NCBI GenBank assembly: GCA_002428935.1
Contig: DIYG01000026.1
Location: 22,171-86,170, forward strand
Reading direction: 5' to 3'
Length of the DNA: 64,000 nt
Origin: Halieaceae bacterium UBA6060
Lineage (GTDB): Bacteria > Pseudomonadota > Gammaproteobacteria > Pseudomonadales > Halieaceae
Position numbers and translations under genes: made by a program. Below are positions 8,596-17,429 of this stretch, piece by piece. The stretch's first letter is position 1, and every line of letters starts with the position of its first letter. Under the pieces are notes generated by a model. That model was not told where the DNA came from. It saw nothing but the letters and a program-made list of their open reading frames with translations, and ran no database searches.

Positions 8596-9429
8596 GTGAC
8601 AGCAAACCGATGGTCAGCCAATCTGCTGCGAGCATTGAAAGGGAGCGGGGTGTTTTTGCTGCTTCTTTGCGCACCCGGGCTCCAAGCGCAGACAACGACT
8701 GCCCCCAAGTCGAATCCCACGGTTCTCCGGTACACCTATGAGCTAGTGGAAAAAGTACCCCAGCCCCGAGAAAATTTTGTCCAGGGTCTTCAGTTGTATG
8801 GCGATAGCCTTTACGTTGGCACCGGTCGCTATGGGCAGTCCCGGCTTATCGAATACGCCTTCCCAGCCATGACGGCGCGCCGAGAAGTGTCCCTGGCACC
8901 GGAGTTGTTTGGCGAAGGCATCACCCGTCTTGACGATTCCATCTATCAATTAACCTGGCGAGCCGGAAAGCTTCTGGTATACGACGCGGACTCCCTGACC
9001 ATTCGCGGCAGCTATCCCATTGCCACGGAAGGTTGGGGCATCACCCACGACGGTTCGCAGCTTTACTATAGTGACGGCAGCGCAACGCTGAGAACGTTGG
9101 ATCCCCAGTCCCTCGAGGTCACCCAAAAAGTAACGGTGACACTCCAGGGACGCCCCCTTCCCGGCCTCAACGAATTGGAATGGATCGACGGCGAGATCTG
9201 GGCCAATGTGTGGCGCGCCAACCAGCTCGTGCGCATCGATCCGACGAGCGGTCAGGTTCGGGGAATCGTTGATCTTCGTGGTTTACTCCCGGCGGCAGAA
9301 CGAACCCCCGACACCGACGTACTCAATGGGATAGCCTGGGATGAGGAAAAACGCGCGCTCTGGGTCACCGGTAAAAACTGGCCGTGGCTTTATCATGTGC
9401 GACCCATTGCTTTGCCAGGCGGTCTCTGA
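8596..9429 (+). CDS. Exported glutaminyl-peptide cyclotransferase (beta-propeller type)
   Basis: 277 aa from a GTG with a GGAG site about 8 nt upstream. Residues 1-31 are a signal peptide (hydrophobic VFLLLLCAPGL, cleavage near LQAQ). The rest matches bacterial/plant-type glutamine cyclotransferases: FVQGLQLYGDSLYVGTGRYG, EGWGITHDG, LNELEWIDGEIWANVW and LNGIAWDEEKRALWVTGKNWP. The enzyme cyclises N-terminal glutamine to pyroglutamate, probably in the periplasm, which protects exported peptides from aminopeptidases. It is likely co-transcribed with mnmC (13-nt gap); the functional link is not obvious. Confidence 0.88.
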   Translation: MTANRWSANLLRALKGSGVFLLLLCAPGLQAQTTTAPKSNPTVLRYTYELVEKVPQPRENFVQGLQLYGDSLYVGTGRYGQSRLIEYAFPAMTARREVSLAPELFGEGITRLDDSIYQLTWRAGKLLVYDADSLTIRGSYPIATEGWGITHDGSQLYYSDGSATLRTLDPQSLEVTQKVTVTLQGRPLPGLNELEWIDGEIWANVWRANQLVRIDPTSGQVRGIVDLRGLLPAAERTPDTDVLNGIAWDEEKRALWVTGKNWPWLYHVRPIALPGGL

Positions 9430-9489
9430 GCGGACACCGAAGGAGACGTAAACAGGCTAGAATGGTCGTTTTTCCCCTGCGGACAACCC

Positions 9490-12435
9490 ATGAATAGCCC
9501 CACCCAGCTTCCGGTCTCTCACGAGTCTTTCATCCCTCTACGTCAGGAGCGTATCGACGCCCTGAGCCTGCGTATCGAGCAGTTCGAGCATCGGGATACC
9601 GGCGCCCTGCACTACCACCTGGCCGCGGACAACCCCGAGAACGTATTCCTCGTGGCTCTGCGCACAGTTCCGGAAGACTCCACCGGCGTCGCCCATATTC
9701 TGGAACACACAGCGCTCTGTGGCAGCAAACGTTACCCCGTTCGGGATCCATTCTTCATGATGCTGCGCCGCTCCCTGAACACGTTTATGAATGCCTTCAC
9801 CAGCAGTGACTGGACCGCATACCCCTTCGCCAGTCAAAACCGCAAGGACTTTGGCAACCTGTTGGACGTGTACCTCGACGCGGTGTTTTTCTCCCGCCTT
9901 GATCCTCTGGACTTCGCCCAGGAAGGACATCGCATCGAATTGGAAGAGCCGGACAATCCGTCCAGCAACCTGGTGTTCAAAGGCGTCGTATTCAATGAGA
10001 TGAAAGGAGCCATGAGCTCCGTCGCCTCAACGCTTTGGCAGGCCCTTTGCCATCACCTGTTTCCCACGAGCACCTATCACTACAACAGCGGCGGCGATCC
10101 GGAAGCGATCCCCGATTTGAGCTACGAGCAGCTCAAGGCTTTTTACGAAACGCACTATCACCCCAGCAACTCGATCTTTATGACCTTCGGCGATATACCC
10201 GCCGAGGAACATCAAGCTACCTTCCATGAGCAAGCCCTAAAGCACTTTCCTCGCCTCCAGGAGCGCGTCGCCGTCGATCTTGAGAAACGCTATGAGGCCC
10301 CGCTGCGCGTATCTGAGGCTTACGCCTACGATGAAGAAGGCTCAACGGAAGCCAAAACCCATATCGTTATGGGATGGCTCCTGGGCGAAAGCACAAAGCT
10401 GCGCGACACCCTGGAAGCCCAATTACTCTCCAGCGTCTTGCTAGAGAACAGTGCCTCGCCCCTGCAGCAGGCACTGGAAACGACGGAGCTGGGAACGGCC
10501 CCCTCACCCCTCTGCGGGCTAGAAGACTCCCTCCGGGAACTGGTCTTCTGTTGCGGTATCGAAGGCAGCGAGGCCGAGCACGAGGGAGCGTTAGAAGATC
10601 TCGTCCTGGGAGTGATTGACAAGGTCGCCGTACAAGGAGTGCCCGAAGAACAGCTAGAGGCGGTGCTTCACCAGCTTGAACTGCACCAACGAGAAGTCAG
10701 CGGCGATGGTATGCCCTATGGTCTGAATCTGATTCTCCAGGCCCTGGGCCCGGCTACGCACTACGCCGATCCGATTCCGTCCATGGACCTCGAACCGGTT
10801 ATCGCCGAACTGCGAGAGGAGATCAAAGACCCGGAATTTATCCGCGGACTCGCGCGCCGGCTGCTCCTGGATAATCAGCATCGCCTTACGCTGGTGATGA
10901 CTCCCGACCAAAAGCTTTCCGACGTGCGCCTGGAAAAGGAGCGACACCGCCTTGCGGAGCTACGCGAGTCCATGGATCGTGAGCAACTCGACGCGGTGGC
11001 ATCCCAGGCCCAAGCCCTTTTGGATCGTCAGGCTCAGGAAGACGATCCGGAGATTCTCCCCAAGGTAACCCTGGCCGATGTCCCGGCCACTCTTCCCGAG
11101 CTTAGCTGGACGGAACTTGGCGACCACGATCTGCCCTGCACCCTCTATGAGGCCGGTACCAACGGTCTGGTATACCAACAACTCAGTTGCAGCATCGGCA
11201 ACCTGAGTGACAAGGAACTGGCCATCCTCCCTCACCTAACAGGCATGGCCACGGAGCTGGGTCTAGGCGAGCGTGACTACCTGGAGACACAGCACCAGCA
11301 AAGTTCCAACGTCGGCGCCATCAACCTGTTCACATCCATGCGCGGGGGTATTGATGACGAACAGGAAGCGCAAGCCAGTCTTGTCCTGTCTTCGAAAGCC
11401 CTGCTGCGTAAGCGTGCAGAGCAGAGCGCACTGATGCGAGACACCCTTGAGGTGCTCCGCTTCGACGAACTACCCCGGCTTCGTGATCTTGTGGCCCAGC
11501 AACGGGCGCGGCGAGAACAGTCCATCACGGGGCAAGGGCACAGCCTGGCGATGCAAGCCGCCTGTGCGGGGATGAGCCCCCTGGCTCGCCTTCACCATGA
11601 ACTATCGGGCATGGAGGGCATCGCCGCGCTGCGAGGTTTGGATGACAGCCTCGATGATGCTGCAGCTTTGGAAGGCTTCTCCCAGGAACTCCAGGGACTT
11701 TATGACAAGCTGCGCAAGGCCAACTGGGAGGCACTCATCGTGGCCGAACCAGGTCAGGGACAAGCCGTTGCCGAGGCTGCGCTGGACGCCTGGGGAGACT
11801 TGCCGCGCCAGGAGGTTCAAGGCCTGAAACTGCAACCCCTTCGGGAACAGCGACATGAGTGCTGGGTTGTGAACTCGCAAGTAAGCTTTTGCGCCAAGGC
11901 CTTCCCAACGGTTCCCAGCGGTCATCCCGACGCCGCTGCCCTGACGGTTCTGGCCGGCTACCTGCGCAATGGCTATCTCCATCGTGCGATCCGCGAGCAA
12001 GGTGGTGCCTACGGCGGCGGGGCCAGCCACGACGCGAGCACCGCCGCCTTCCGTTTCTTCTCCTACCGAGATCCGCGCATCGCCGGCACTCTGGATGATT
12101 TTGATGCCAGCATACGATGGATGAGCGCTGGCGAGCACAGCCCAGCGGCGCTAGAGGAAGCAATTCTCGGTGTCATCGGCACCCTCGATAAACCCGGCTC
12201 ACCGGCCGGAGAAGCGAAGCAGGATTTCCACAATCGACGGTTTGGCCGGGACTTTGCCCAGCGCATGGCCTTCCGGCAGGCCATCCTTCAGGTCAGCCTC
12301 GACGACCTGGTACGGGTCAGCGAAACCTACCTGAAGCCCGATGCCGCTTCCGTAGCGGTTGTCACGGGCCCCGCAGGGCATCGAGGCGATGCGCAAACCA
12401 TAGAGGCCCTGGGGATGGAGGTTCGGGAGTTTTAG
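9490..12435 (+). CDS. M16C zinc metallopeptidase (PreP/Cym1-like presequence protease)
   Basis: 981 aa, the full two-half length of the M16C subfamily. The inverted zinc motif HILEH is at 69-73 and the distal ligand Glu170 is in VFNEMKGAM. The C-terminal half has the typical arginine/tyrosine substrate-positioning region (GGAYGGGASHD). PreP-like enzymes degrade short unstructured peptides inside a closed chamber. There is no signal peptide, so it is probably cytoplasmic, which is usual for bacterial homologues. It begins 60 nt after the cyclase gene and may be part of the same operon. Confidence 0.93.
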   Translation: MNSPTQLPVSHESFIPLRQERIDALSLRIEQFEHRDTGALHYHLAADNPENVFLVALRTVPEDSTGVAHILEHTALCGSKRYPVRDPFFMMLRRSLNTFMNAFTSSDWTAYPFASQNRKDFGNLLDVYLDAVFFSRLDPLDFAQEGHRIELEEPDNPSSNLVFKGVVFNEMKGAMSSVASTLWQALCHHLFPTSTYHYNSGGDPEAIPDLSYEQLKAFYETHYHPSNSIFMTFGDIPAEEHQATFHEQALKHFPRLQERVAVDLEKRYEAPLRVSEAYAYDEEGSTEAKTHIVMGWLLGESTKLRDTLEAQLLSSVLLENSASPLQQALETTELGTAPSPLCGLEDSLRELVFCCGIEGSEAEHEGALEDLVLGVIDKVAVQGVPEEQLEAVLHQLELHQREVSGDGMPYGLNLILQALGPATHYADPIPSMDLEPVIAELREEIKDPEFIRGLARRLLLDNQHRLTLVMTPDQKLSDVRLEKERHRLAELRESMDREQLDAVASQAQALLDRQAQEDDPEILPKVTLADVPATLPELSWTELGDHDLPCTLYEAGTNGLVYQQLSCSIGNLSDKELAILPHLTGMATELGLGERDYLETQHQQSSNVGAINLFTSMRGGIDDEQEAQASLVLSSKALLRKRAEQSALMRDTLEVLRFDELPRLRDLVAQQRARREQSITGQGHSLAMQAACAGMSPLARLHHELSGMEGIAALRGLDDSLDDAAALEGFSQELQGLYDKLRKANWEALIVAEPGQGQAVAEAALDAWGDLPRQEVQGLKLQPLREQRHECWVVNSQVSFCAKAFPTVPSGHPDAAALTVLAGYLRNGYLHRAIREQGGAYGGGASHDASTAAFRFFSYRDPRIAGTLDDFDASIRWMSAGEHSPAALEEAILGVIGTLDKPGSPAGEAKQDFHNRRFGRDFAQRMAFRQAILQVSLDDLVRVSETYLKPDAASVAVVTGPAGHRGDAQTIEALGMEVREF

Positions 12436-12502
12436 CCTGTTCCTGTGCTAGAGCCTGAGCCCAAAGTCCGAGCCATCTCGGCAATGGGTTAAGCGGTAGT
12501 AC

Positions 12503-13132
12503 TCAATCGGTCGCGTCGCTTGCGAGTACCACGAGGACGCGACCGGACCCGCTTTCGCCAGCTTCGAAGGCCCGCTCCCACGCCCATGGCGTCATGCGCA
12601 TATTCCCCCAACTCGGATCGGCGAGGATGGCTCGCCCGTCTTCGCTGAATCCTTTGAGCACCGTGAAGTGGGCACGTCCATCCACGGTCAACGCCGCTAT
12701 GACCGGTCGGGAGAGCTGCCTAAGAGTGGTCGTAGGGACCGCAATCCCCGCCGCGCGATAGCCCTGCCTCTGAGCCAGATCGCGCAGGTCTGCAAAGGAA
12801 ACGCCATCATCAAAGCTACGTTCCAGACCCTGGCGTTGGTCTTGTTCGCGCAAGCTCGTTAAGAGAAAGGCTTCGTCCGTAGGGTCGAGGTGATCATAGG
12901 TCAAGATCGTTGCCAGGGCCGCGAGACCACAGCTGAAGTCATGGGCCTGTCTGACCACGCCCTCGTCTCGGAGGGCTATCCAGGACTTAAAGTCGCTAGA
13001 ACCGGCTGCCGAGGACGCACAAAGAATCAAAAAGCAGACACAGCCTATCCCGGTATCAAGCAAACCACAGGCTACGGACCACGGCCACCAGGGCTTTGAT
13101 CCTACGCCAGCGAGCCTGGCCCACGGTATCAA
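12503..13132 (-). CDS. Exported C39-family cysteine peptidase (double-glycine-type leader peptidase)
   Basis: About 209 aa if started at TTG 13132. Catalytic residues of C39 papain-like peptidases are clear: Cys68 in HDFSCGLAALATIL, His155 in RAHFTVLKGF and Asp172 in ILADPSWGN. A hydrophobic signal-like segment (CVCFLILCASSAAG) lies near residues 32-44. It is a free-standing peptidase without ABC transporter domains, as in FapD of functional-amyloid loci. The open frame extends to 13540, but that extension overlaps two other genes and is not protein-like. It lies 17 nt after the two-helix membrane protein gene, in one operon with a candidate substrate peptide and an outer-membrane barrel. The start is uncertain; the enzyme call is firm. 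Confidence 0.82.
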   Translation of the reverse strand: MIPWARLAGVGSKPWWPWSVACGLLDTGIGCVCFLILCASSAAGSSDFKSWIALRDEGVVRQAHDFSCGLAALATILTYDHLDPTDEAFLLTSLREQDQRQGLERSFDDGVSFADLRDLAQRQGYRAAGIAVPTTTLRQLSRPVIAALTVDGRAHFTVLKGFSEDGRAILADPSWGNMRMTPWAWERAFEAGESGSGRVLVVLASDATD

Positions 13133-13149
13133 CCGCCCATCGGTAGTAG

Positions 13150-13431
13150 TCAGATGTTTGGTGGTTCGTAAGCCTCGTCGATCAGGCCCTCTCGACGCAT
13201 CGCCGCCAGGGTGTCCCGGCGACCGAAGTAAGCCCAGGCTAGGCAGATAACGACAAAAGCGGCGGCCGAGACTATGACGGCAACGGGGGGCAGCGCGCCA
13301 TATTCGACATAGGTGAAGTAAGCGAAGAGCAAGGTCGGTACGGGCATTAGCAACAACCAGACGACCAAACGATTGCTGCGCCGCTCGAACTCTCCATCGT
13401 TGAGCTTTTTCCTCAGGATTGGATTCTGCAT
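13150..13431 (-). CDS. Small two-helix inner-membrane protein
   Basis: 93 aa; not recognised. The ATG at 13431 has a CAGGAG site 8 nt upstream, better than the TTG six bases earlier. Two membrane helices (about 22-41 and 50-69) are joined by a short loop (VEYGALPP), with a basic N-terminus (RKKLNDGEFERRSNR) and a cytoplasmic tail starting FGRRDTLAAMRREGL. It sits between the candidate substrate peptide and the C39 peptidase, and could be a docking or accessory factor. That role is inference from position only. Confidence 0.75.
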   Translation of the reverse strand: MQNPILRKKLNDGEFERRSNRLVVWLLLMPVPTLLFAYFTYVEYGALPPVAVIVSAAAFVVICLAWAYFGRRDTLAAMRREGLIDEAYEPPNI

Positions 13432-13509
13432 GGACAAAACTCCTGGCTACATCGACCAAAAACATGGCAGGAAACGGGGAGCCTGACAAGGGCAGACTCC
13501 CCTGAGAGG

Positions 13510-13863
13510 CTACCTTGGGTAGGGCTTGGGAATGTAGCACACGGGGCAGGTCGACCCGCCGCCACCCCCGCCAGAAGCATAGTTGGGGACATAAACTCCC
13601 CAGAAGAATCCGGCCAAGGCCAGGTCGACGGCGACCACTCCTAGAATAAACGGCATTACCTCCCCTTTTGTCTCCGTCATCTGGGATTCACTGAGCCAAC
13701 TAACGGACTCTGTGGGTGCCTCCGCGAACACCTGGTTGTAATCGACGATGTCCATACCCTGACCAAACCGCTGTTCCTCGGCCATGGTTGTCGAACTGGC
13801 CACCAGGGCCACAAGTAGGGGTGCAACGAAATGCCTTACCCCGGCTAGCTTTTCTATATTCAT
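13510..13863 (-). CDS. Secreted peptide precursor with leader-like motif, hydrophobic core and Gly-rich CPVC tail (putative C39 substrate)
   Basis: 117 aa from the ATG at 13863, which has AAAGGAG 8 nt upstream; an upstream in-frame start at 13905 lacks this. Layout: Sec signal peptide 1-28 (VAPLLVALVASSTTMA); an acidic stretch; LSESQMTETKG at 57-67, resembling the LS...(L/M)...G(G/A) leader cut by C39 peptidases although it ends in Lys-Gly; a strongly hydrophobic segment 69-95; six glycines at 98-103; and a short tail with CPVC (106-109) and proline/basic residues. It is encoded with a C39 peptidase, so cleavage after Gly67 to release a membrane-active or surface peptide is a reasonable hypothesis. 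No family was recognised. Confidence 0.75.
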   Translation of the reverse strand: MNIEKLAGVRHFVAPLLVALVASSTTMAEEQRFGQGMDIVDYNQVFAEAPTESVSWLSESQMTETKGEVMPFILGVVAVDLALAGFFWGVYVPNYASGGGGGGSTCPVCYIPKPYPR

Positions 13864-13907
13864 GCGACGACTCCTTTCGTCCAACTGTGGGGTTCCCCTA
13901 ACCACGG

Positions 13908-14696
13908 CTAAAACTGATACTGATACTGCAAACTGAACTGGCTGCCACCACCCTCCCCGGACAGTTCACCGAGAAGGAATAGCGTGTTGTTTCGGTTGGG
14001 CGCATAACCAAGACCCGCTCTCAGACTGATGGCATCTCGGTCATTGAACACAGGCTCCCCGTCCACACTTGACGCTTCCGCTATAGATAAGGCCATACCT
14101 CCCAGAAGCGTGACCTGGGGGTTAACGGCGAAGTTGACCATGGGCTCAGCGCGCCACTGATCTCCTGGCCTGAACCTACCTCCGTTGAGGTGATAGCTCT
14201 CCTGACGGAGGTAAGACACTCGGAGCGACAACACGACGGGGTCTATGCTGCGATAAAGCGTGGCGGCGAGCTGTCCCTGGAAGACGCGCTCATCGTTGTC
14301 TGCCAAACCCGCCACAGAATCCCCTCGTGCTTCGATAACGATCGCTGGCCAGGAGTCTTCCCGGCGGGCCTGCCACACTCCACCAAGCCCATAGCTATGT
14401 CCCTGTCGATGCTGCGTGCGCCCCGGTTGGCGAAGCTCGCCCTGGTTCCAATCCAGGTTCGCATTCACTTCAAGCCTTGGCGACAAACCATAGCGCAGGG
14501 TGGTGGACCACAAGCTGTCTCGATCTTCTACACCAGTAGTCGGTGTTCGATCCCGCAGGAGTAAACCTGCGGATAGCTGTAGCCGGGAATCATCAACAAT
14601 CAGTTGCTCGATACTCAGCGGTGCCTGGGCTTGAACTTGGGTCTGCGTAAGCACACTCAGGGCAGAGACGGAAAGACTGTGTTTTAAGCCGCCCAT
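13908..14696 (-). CDS. Outer-membrane beta-barrel protein (putative peptide exporter/transporter)
   Basis: 262 aa. Signal peptide 1-24 (MGGLKHSLSVSALSVLTQ..., cleavage near VQAQA). The body is a series of alternating amphipathic strands with aromatic girdles (WSTTLRYGLSPRLEVNANLDW; VVLSLRVSYLRQESYH), ending in the outer-membrane insertion signal QFSLQYQYQF with C-terminal Phe. It resembles the loosely defined transporter / phenol meta-pathway-like barrels often found beside C39 peptidases; FapF plays the equivalent part in Fap amyloid export. It is first in the minus-strand operon, so it is probably expressed with the peptide gene 44 nt downstream. Confidence 0.8.
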   Translation of the reverse strand: MGGLKHSLSVSALSVLTQTQVQAQAPLSIEQLIVDDSRLQLSAGLLLRDRTPTTGVEDRDSLWSTTLRYGLSPRLEVNANLDWNQGELRQPGRTQHRQGHSYGLGGVWQARREDSWPAIVIEARGDSVAGLADNDERVFQGQLAATLYRSIDPVVLSLRVSYLRQESYHLNGGRFRPGDQWRAEPMVNFAVNPQVTLLGGMALSIAEASSVDGEPVFNDRDAISLRAGLGYAPNRNNTLFLLGELSGEGGGSQFSLQYQYQF

Positions 14697-14854
14697 GATG
14701 GGTGTCTCTCGGGAAGATCGATGGGAACAGCATCGCCTCAGGAGGCCCCTAGCTCCACATCATCGATGGGACTCTTCCGTCGATTTCCGTCAAGCTTGCC
14801 CGGGGACCGCGGGGCAAGCATACTCGCGGCCCGCGATCTCACGAGAACTAGCTA

Positions 14855-15547
14855 ATGCTGAGCAAATTTCCCCAGATCCTGCCTTCTGTCACCTCCCGCA
14901 GCCTGGCCCAGGGCCTGGGTCTGGCTCTGATATTCCTGAGCGGTTGCGCCAGCTACCAGTCTGAATATGAAACGCGACTGATCGGGAGCCTGCCCAATCA
15001 GCGTGAGGTCACGATTGACGAGGCACAGAGCTTCCCTGGAGATGTGTTGTGCGGCCGCTACACCAGTCTCACAGGACAGGGGTTCTCCTTTGTGACCCGT
15101 GACTTTGTCGTCACTCCTTACACGGTACTTAACCGGGCCAGCGAGCTGGAGCTATCGGTTTTCTGCGCTAAGAATCCAAGGGCTGCTCTGCTCGAGAACA
15201 CCGGTCTGGGAGCCTGGGACGACGACCTGCAGATCGCGACCCGCCTCCGCGATGATATGCGAGCTATCGATAACGCGATTCGCACCTACTACCGTACCCG
15301 GCACGGCATGCCAAAAAATCTCGACGTGTTGCTAGGGGAAGACCTGGGTCTCGATGAGACAAGCCTTCTGGACCCCTGGGGTAAGCGCTATCGCTACGAC
15401 CCCGGTCTCTCCGGGCGCACCAAACCCATCTTCGAACTCATCAGCTATGGCGCCGACGGCCTCTCTGGGGGAAGCGGGGAAAACGCCGACATGCGTTATT
15501 CGCAGTTGGAACTCCTGGAACACATGTTGCGCGTGGAGGGGCTATAG
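14855..15547 (+). CDS. Lipoprotein with GspG-like (major pseudopilin) C-terminal domain
   Basis: 230 aa. Hydrophobic N-terminus and lipobox LSGC put the lipidated Cys at 31. Residues about 165-220 read LLDPWGKRYRYDPG...FELISYGADG...GENADM, which is the calcium-binding C-terminal signature of type II secretion pseudopilin GspG. There is no prepilin cleavage motif, so the pseudopilin head appears transplanted onto a lipoprotein. It is divergently transcribed from the barrel/peptide/C39 operon across a 158-bp shared upstream region and is probably part of the same system. The function is unknown. Confidence 0.8.
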   Translation: MLSKFPQILPSVTSRSLAQGLGLALIFLSGCASYQSEYETRLIGSLPNQREVTIDEAQSFPGDVLCGRYTSLTGQGFSFVTRDFVVTPYTVLNRASELELSVFCAKNPRAALLENTGLGAWDDDLQIATRLRDDMRAIDNAIRTYYRTRHGMPKNLDVLLGEDLGLDETSLLDPWGKRYRYDPGLSGRTKPIFELISYGADGLSGGSGENADMRYSQLELLEHMLRVEGL

Positions 15548-15550
15548 CGC

Positions 15551-17278
15551 CTACGCCAGGGGAAATATGAGCGGCAGCAAGAACAATACGACAAGGGAAT
15601 AGGAAACCGATACGGGAAGACCACAGCGCAGATAGTCGCTGAAACGATAGTTACCCAGGTTTTGCACCATGAGGTTGGTGGTGTACCCGTAGGGGGTTAG
15701 AAAGCTGGCACTGGCACCATAGGCCACCGCCATGGCAAAGGGTAAAACGGACAAGCCGTAGCTTTCGGCCAGGCCGTAGGCCACGGGGAAGGCGAGCGCA
15801 GCCGCCGCGTTATTGGTCATCAGTTCCGTGAGCAAGAGCGTGCTTAAATACACCCCCGCCAGCGCCACATAAGGTCCTCGACTCGCCAGGTGCTGGTGGA
15901 GGAAATCCGCGATATTCCCCACCAAACCCGTATTGGTCATGGCCTGCGACAATACCAGGGCGGAAGCGATGATCATGACGATTTCAAAGGGAAAACGCCG
16001 CCGTAACTCACCGGGGCGTACCACCCTAAGCCCCAGCATCAGCACCAACATGGCCGCGAGCCCCTTGATCAGCGGCACGATAGCCAGCGCCGCCAGGGTC
16101 ACCACCACCAGCATCGCCACGCCCATGAGCACATCCACGAGCGCGGGCAACTGCACCTGCACAGAACGAGAGCCGACTACCAAAAAATTCTTATCCACAT
16201 TCCGCCGGCCATAGAAATCACCACCGGCCGCCAGCATCAGGCTGTCGCCCGCCTGTAAGCTAATACTCCCGAGTTTTCCCGATAAACGTTGTCCGCCCCG
16301 ACGCAGACCGACGACGGCCGCGTCAAAGAGGGAACGAAAGCCCGAGTTTTTTATGGTTTTGCCTTCAACGGTAGCGCCGGGCAGAACCACCACCTGGACC
16401 AGATTACCCCGCAGCAAACCCTCTTCGGCGGCGAAGGTTCGCAAGCCGTCGAAACGTTCCAGAACGCTGACCCGGGCGATATCACCCGAGAAAATCAGCT
16501 TGTCCCCCGCCTCGATGTGCTCCTGGGGTGCCACGGGTGATATGAGGTGGTCGCCACGAACGATCTCTACCAGGAATAGTGCGTCAAGTTCGCGAAGGCC
16601 ATTGTCGGCGATGCTGCGACCAATCAACGGAGAATCCGCCATCACCTCGGCTTCCACCAGGTATTCAGCAATGGAGATGGCTTCCCTTTCCCGATGGGGT
16701 AACAACCTCGACGAAAGAAACATGGCGGCAAGACCAGCCAGCGTCGCAGCGAATCCGATGGGGAGAAAGTCGAAGAAGGCCAGGCCCTCCCCTGTCGCAT
16801 CCTCCAGAAAAGAACTCACGATGAGGTTGGTGGAGGTCCCGATCAAGGTCATAGTGCCGCCAAGCACCGCCGCATAGGACAGGGGCAGGAGCAGGCGACT
16901 CGGTGGGTGATGAGGATTTTCACGCAAGGTGTTAGCCAGGGTGGCAACCACCGCCGTGTTGTTTACCACCGCAGAAAAAATACCCGTAACAAGGCTGATC
17001 CGCAGCAGCGACCAGCGATACCCCTTCACCACCAGTCCGCGAGCCAAACGCGACAACCAACTCAGCTTCTCAAGGCCAATGGACACGAGGATCAATAGCG
17101 TCAGGGTCACGAGCCCCTGATTGGTCACCTTATCGAGCAGCGCTGTGGTGTCCACCAATCCACCAAAATAGGCAGCTCCCATGGCCGCCGTGAACAGCCA
17201 TGCGGGAGAAACGCTGCTGAAGACCAGGCCGTAAAAAAGGCCTAGGAAGATCGCCGCAATGTAGAGTTGTTCGAGCAT
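15551..17278 (-). CDS. SLC13-family permease with two TrkA-C (RCK_C) domains
   Basis: 575 aa. N-terminal transmembrane segments include the SLC13 motif NNTAVVATLA and LIGTSTNLIVSSFL. A soluble insert at roughly 200-365 holds two RCK_C-like domains (LRELDALFLVEIVRG; GSISLQAGDSLMLAAGG). C-terminal helices follow with TNNAAAALAFPVAYG and FLTPYGYTTNLMVQNLGNY. This is the architecture of SLC13/DASS-type carriers such as YfbS that move sulfate, dicarboxylates or other anions with sodium. The substrate cannot be read from sequence. Its stop is only 3 bp from the convergent lipoprotein gene. Confidence 0.88.
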   Translation of the reverse strand: MLEQLYIAAIFLGLFYGLVFSSVSPAWLFTAAMGAAYFGGLVDTTALLDKVTNQGLVTLTLLILVSIGLEKLSWLSRLARGLVVKGYRWSLLRISLVTGIFSAVVNNTAVVATLANTLRENPHHPPSRLLLPLSYAAVLGGTMTLIGTSTNLIVSSFLEDATGEGLAFFDFLPIGFAATLAGLAAMFLSSRLLPHREREAISIAEYLVEAEVMADSPLIGRSIADNGLRELDALFLVEIVRGDHLISPVAPQEHIEAGDKLIFSGDIARVSVLERFDGLRTFAAEEGLLRGNLVQVVVLPGATVEGKTIKNSGFRSLFDAAVVGLRRGGQRLSGKLGSISLQAGDSLMLAAGGDFYGRRNVDKNFLVVGSRSVQVQLPALVDVLMGVAMLVVVTLAALAIVPLIKGLAAMLVLMLGLRVVRPGELRRRFPFEIVMIIASALVLSQAMTNTGLVGNIADFLHQHLASRGPYVALAGVYLSTLLLTELMTNNAAAALAFPVAYGLAESYGLSVLPFAMAVAYGASASFLTPYGYTTNLMVQNLGNYRFSDYLRCGLPVSVSYSLVVLFLLPLIFPLA

Positions 17279-17429
17279 CTTGCCAGTGGATTAACGCCGA
17301 AGCGCGAGCATACGCGCTGGCAGGCCCGGTTGCCATGGAACAATGATCGTTTACACTCTGCCAGCGCCGCAGAGCGCGCCGTCTTATCCCCTCCCCCCAG
17401 GGGGAGCCATCTCACGTAAGGAGAACAAT

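Noticed and set aside
13133..13540. N-terminal extension of the C39 peptidase frame
   Set aside because: It overlaps two better-supported genes with good ribosome binding sites and reads as Arg/Pro-rich non-protein sequence.
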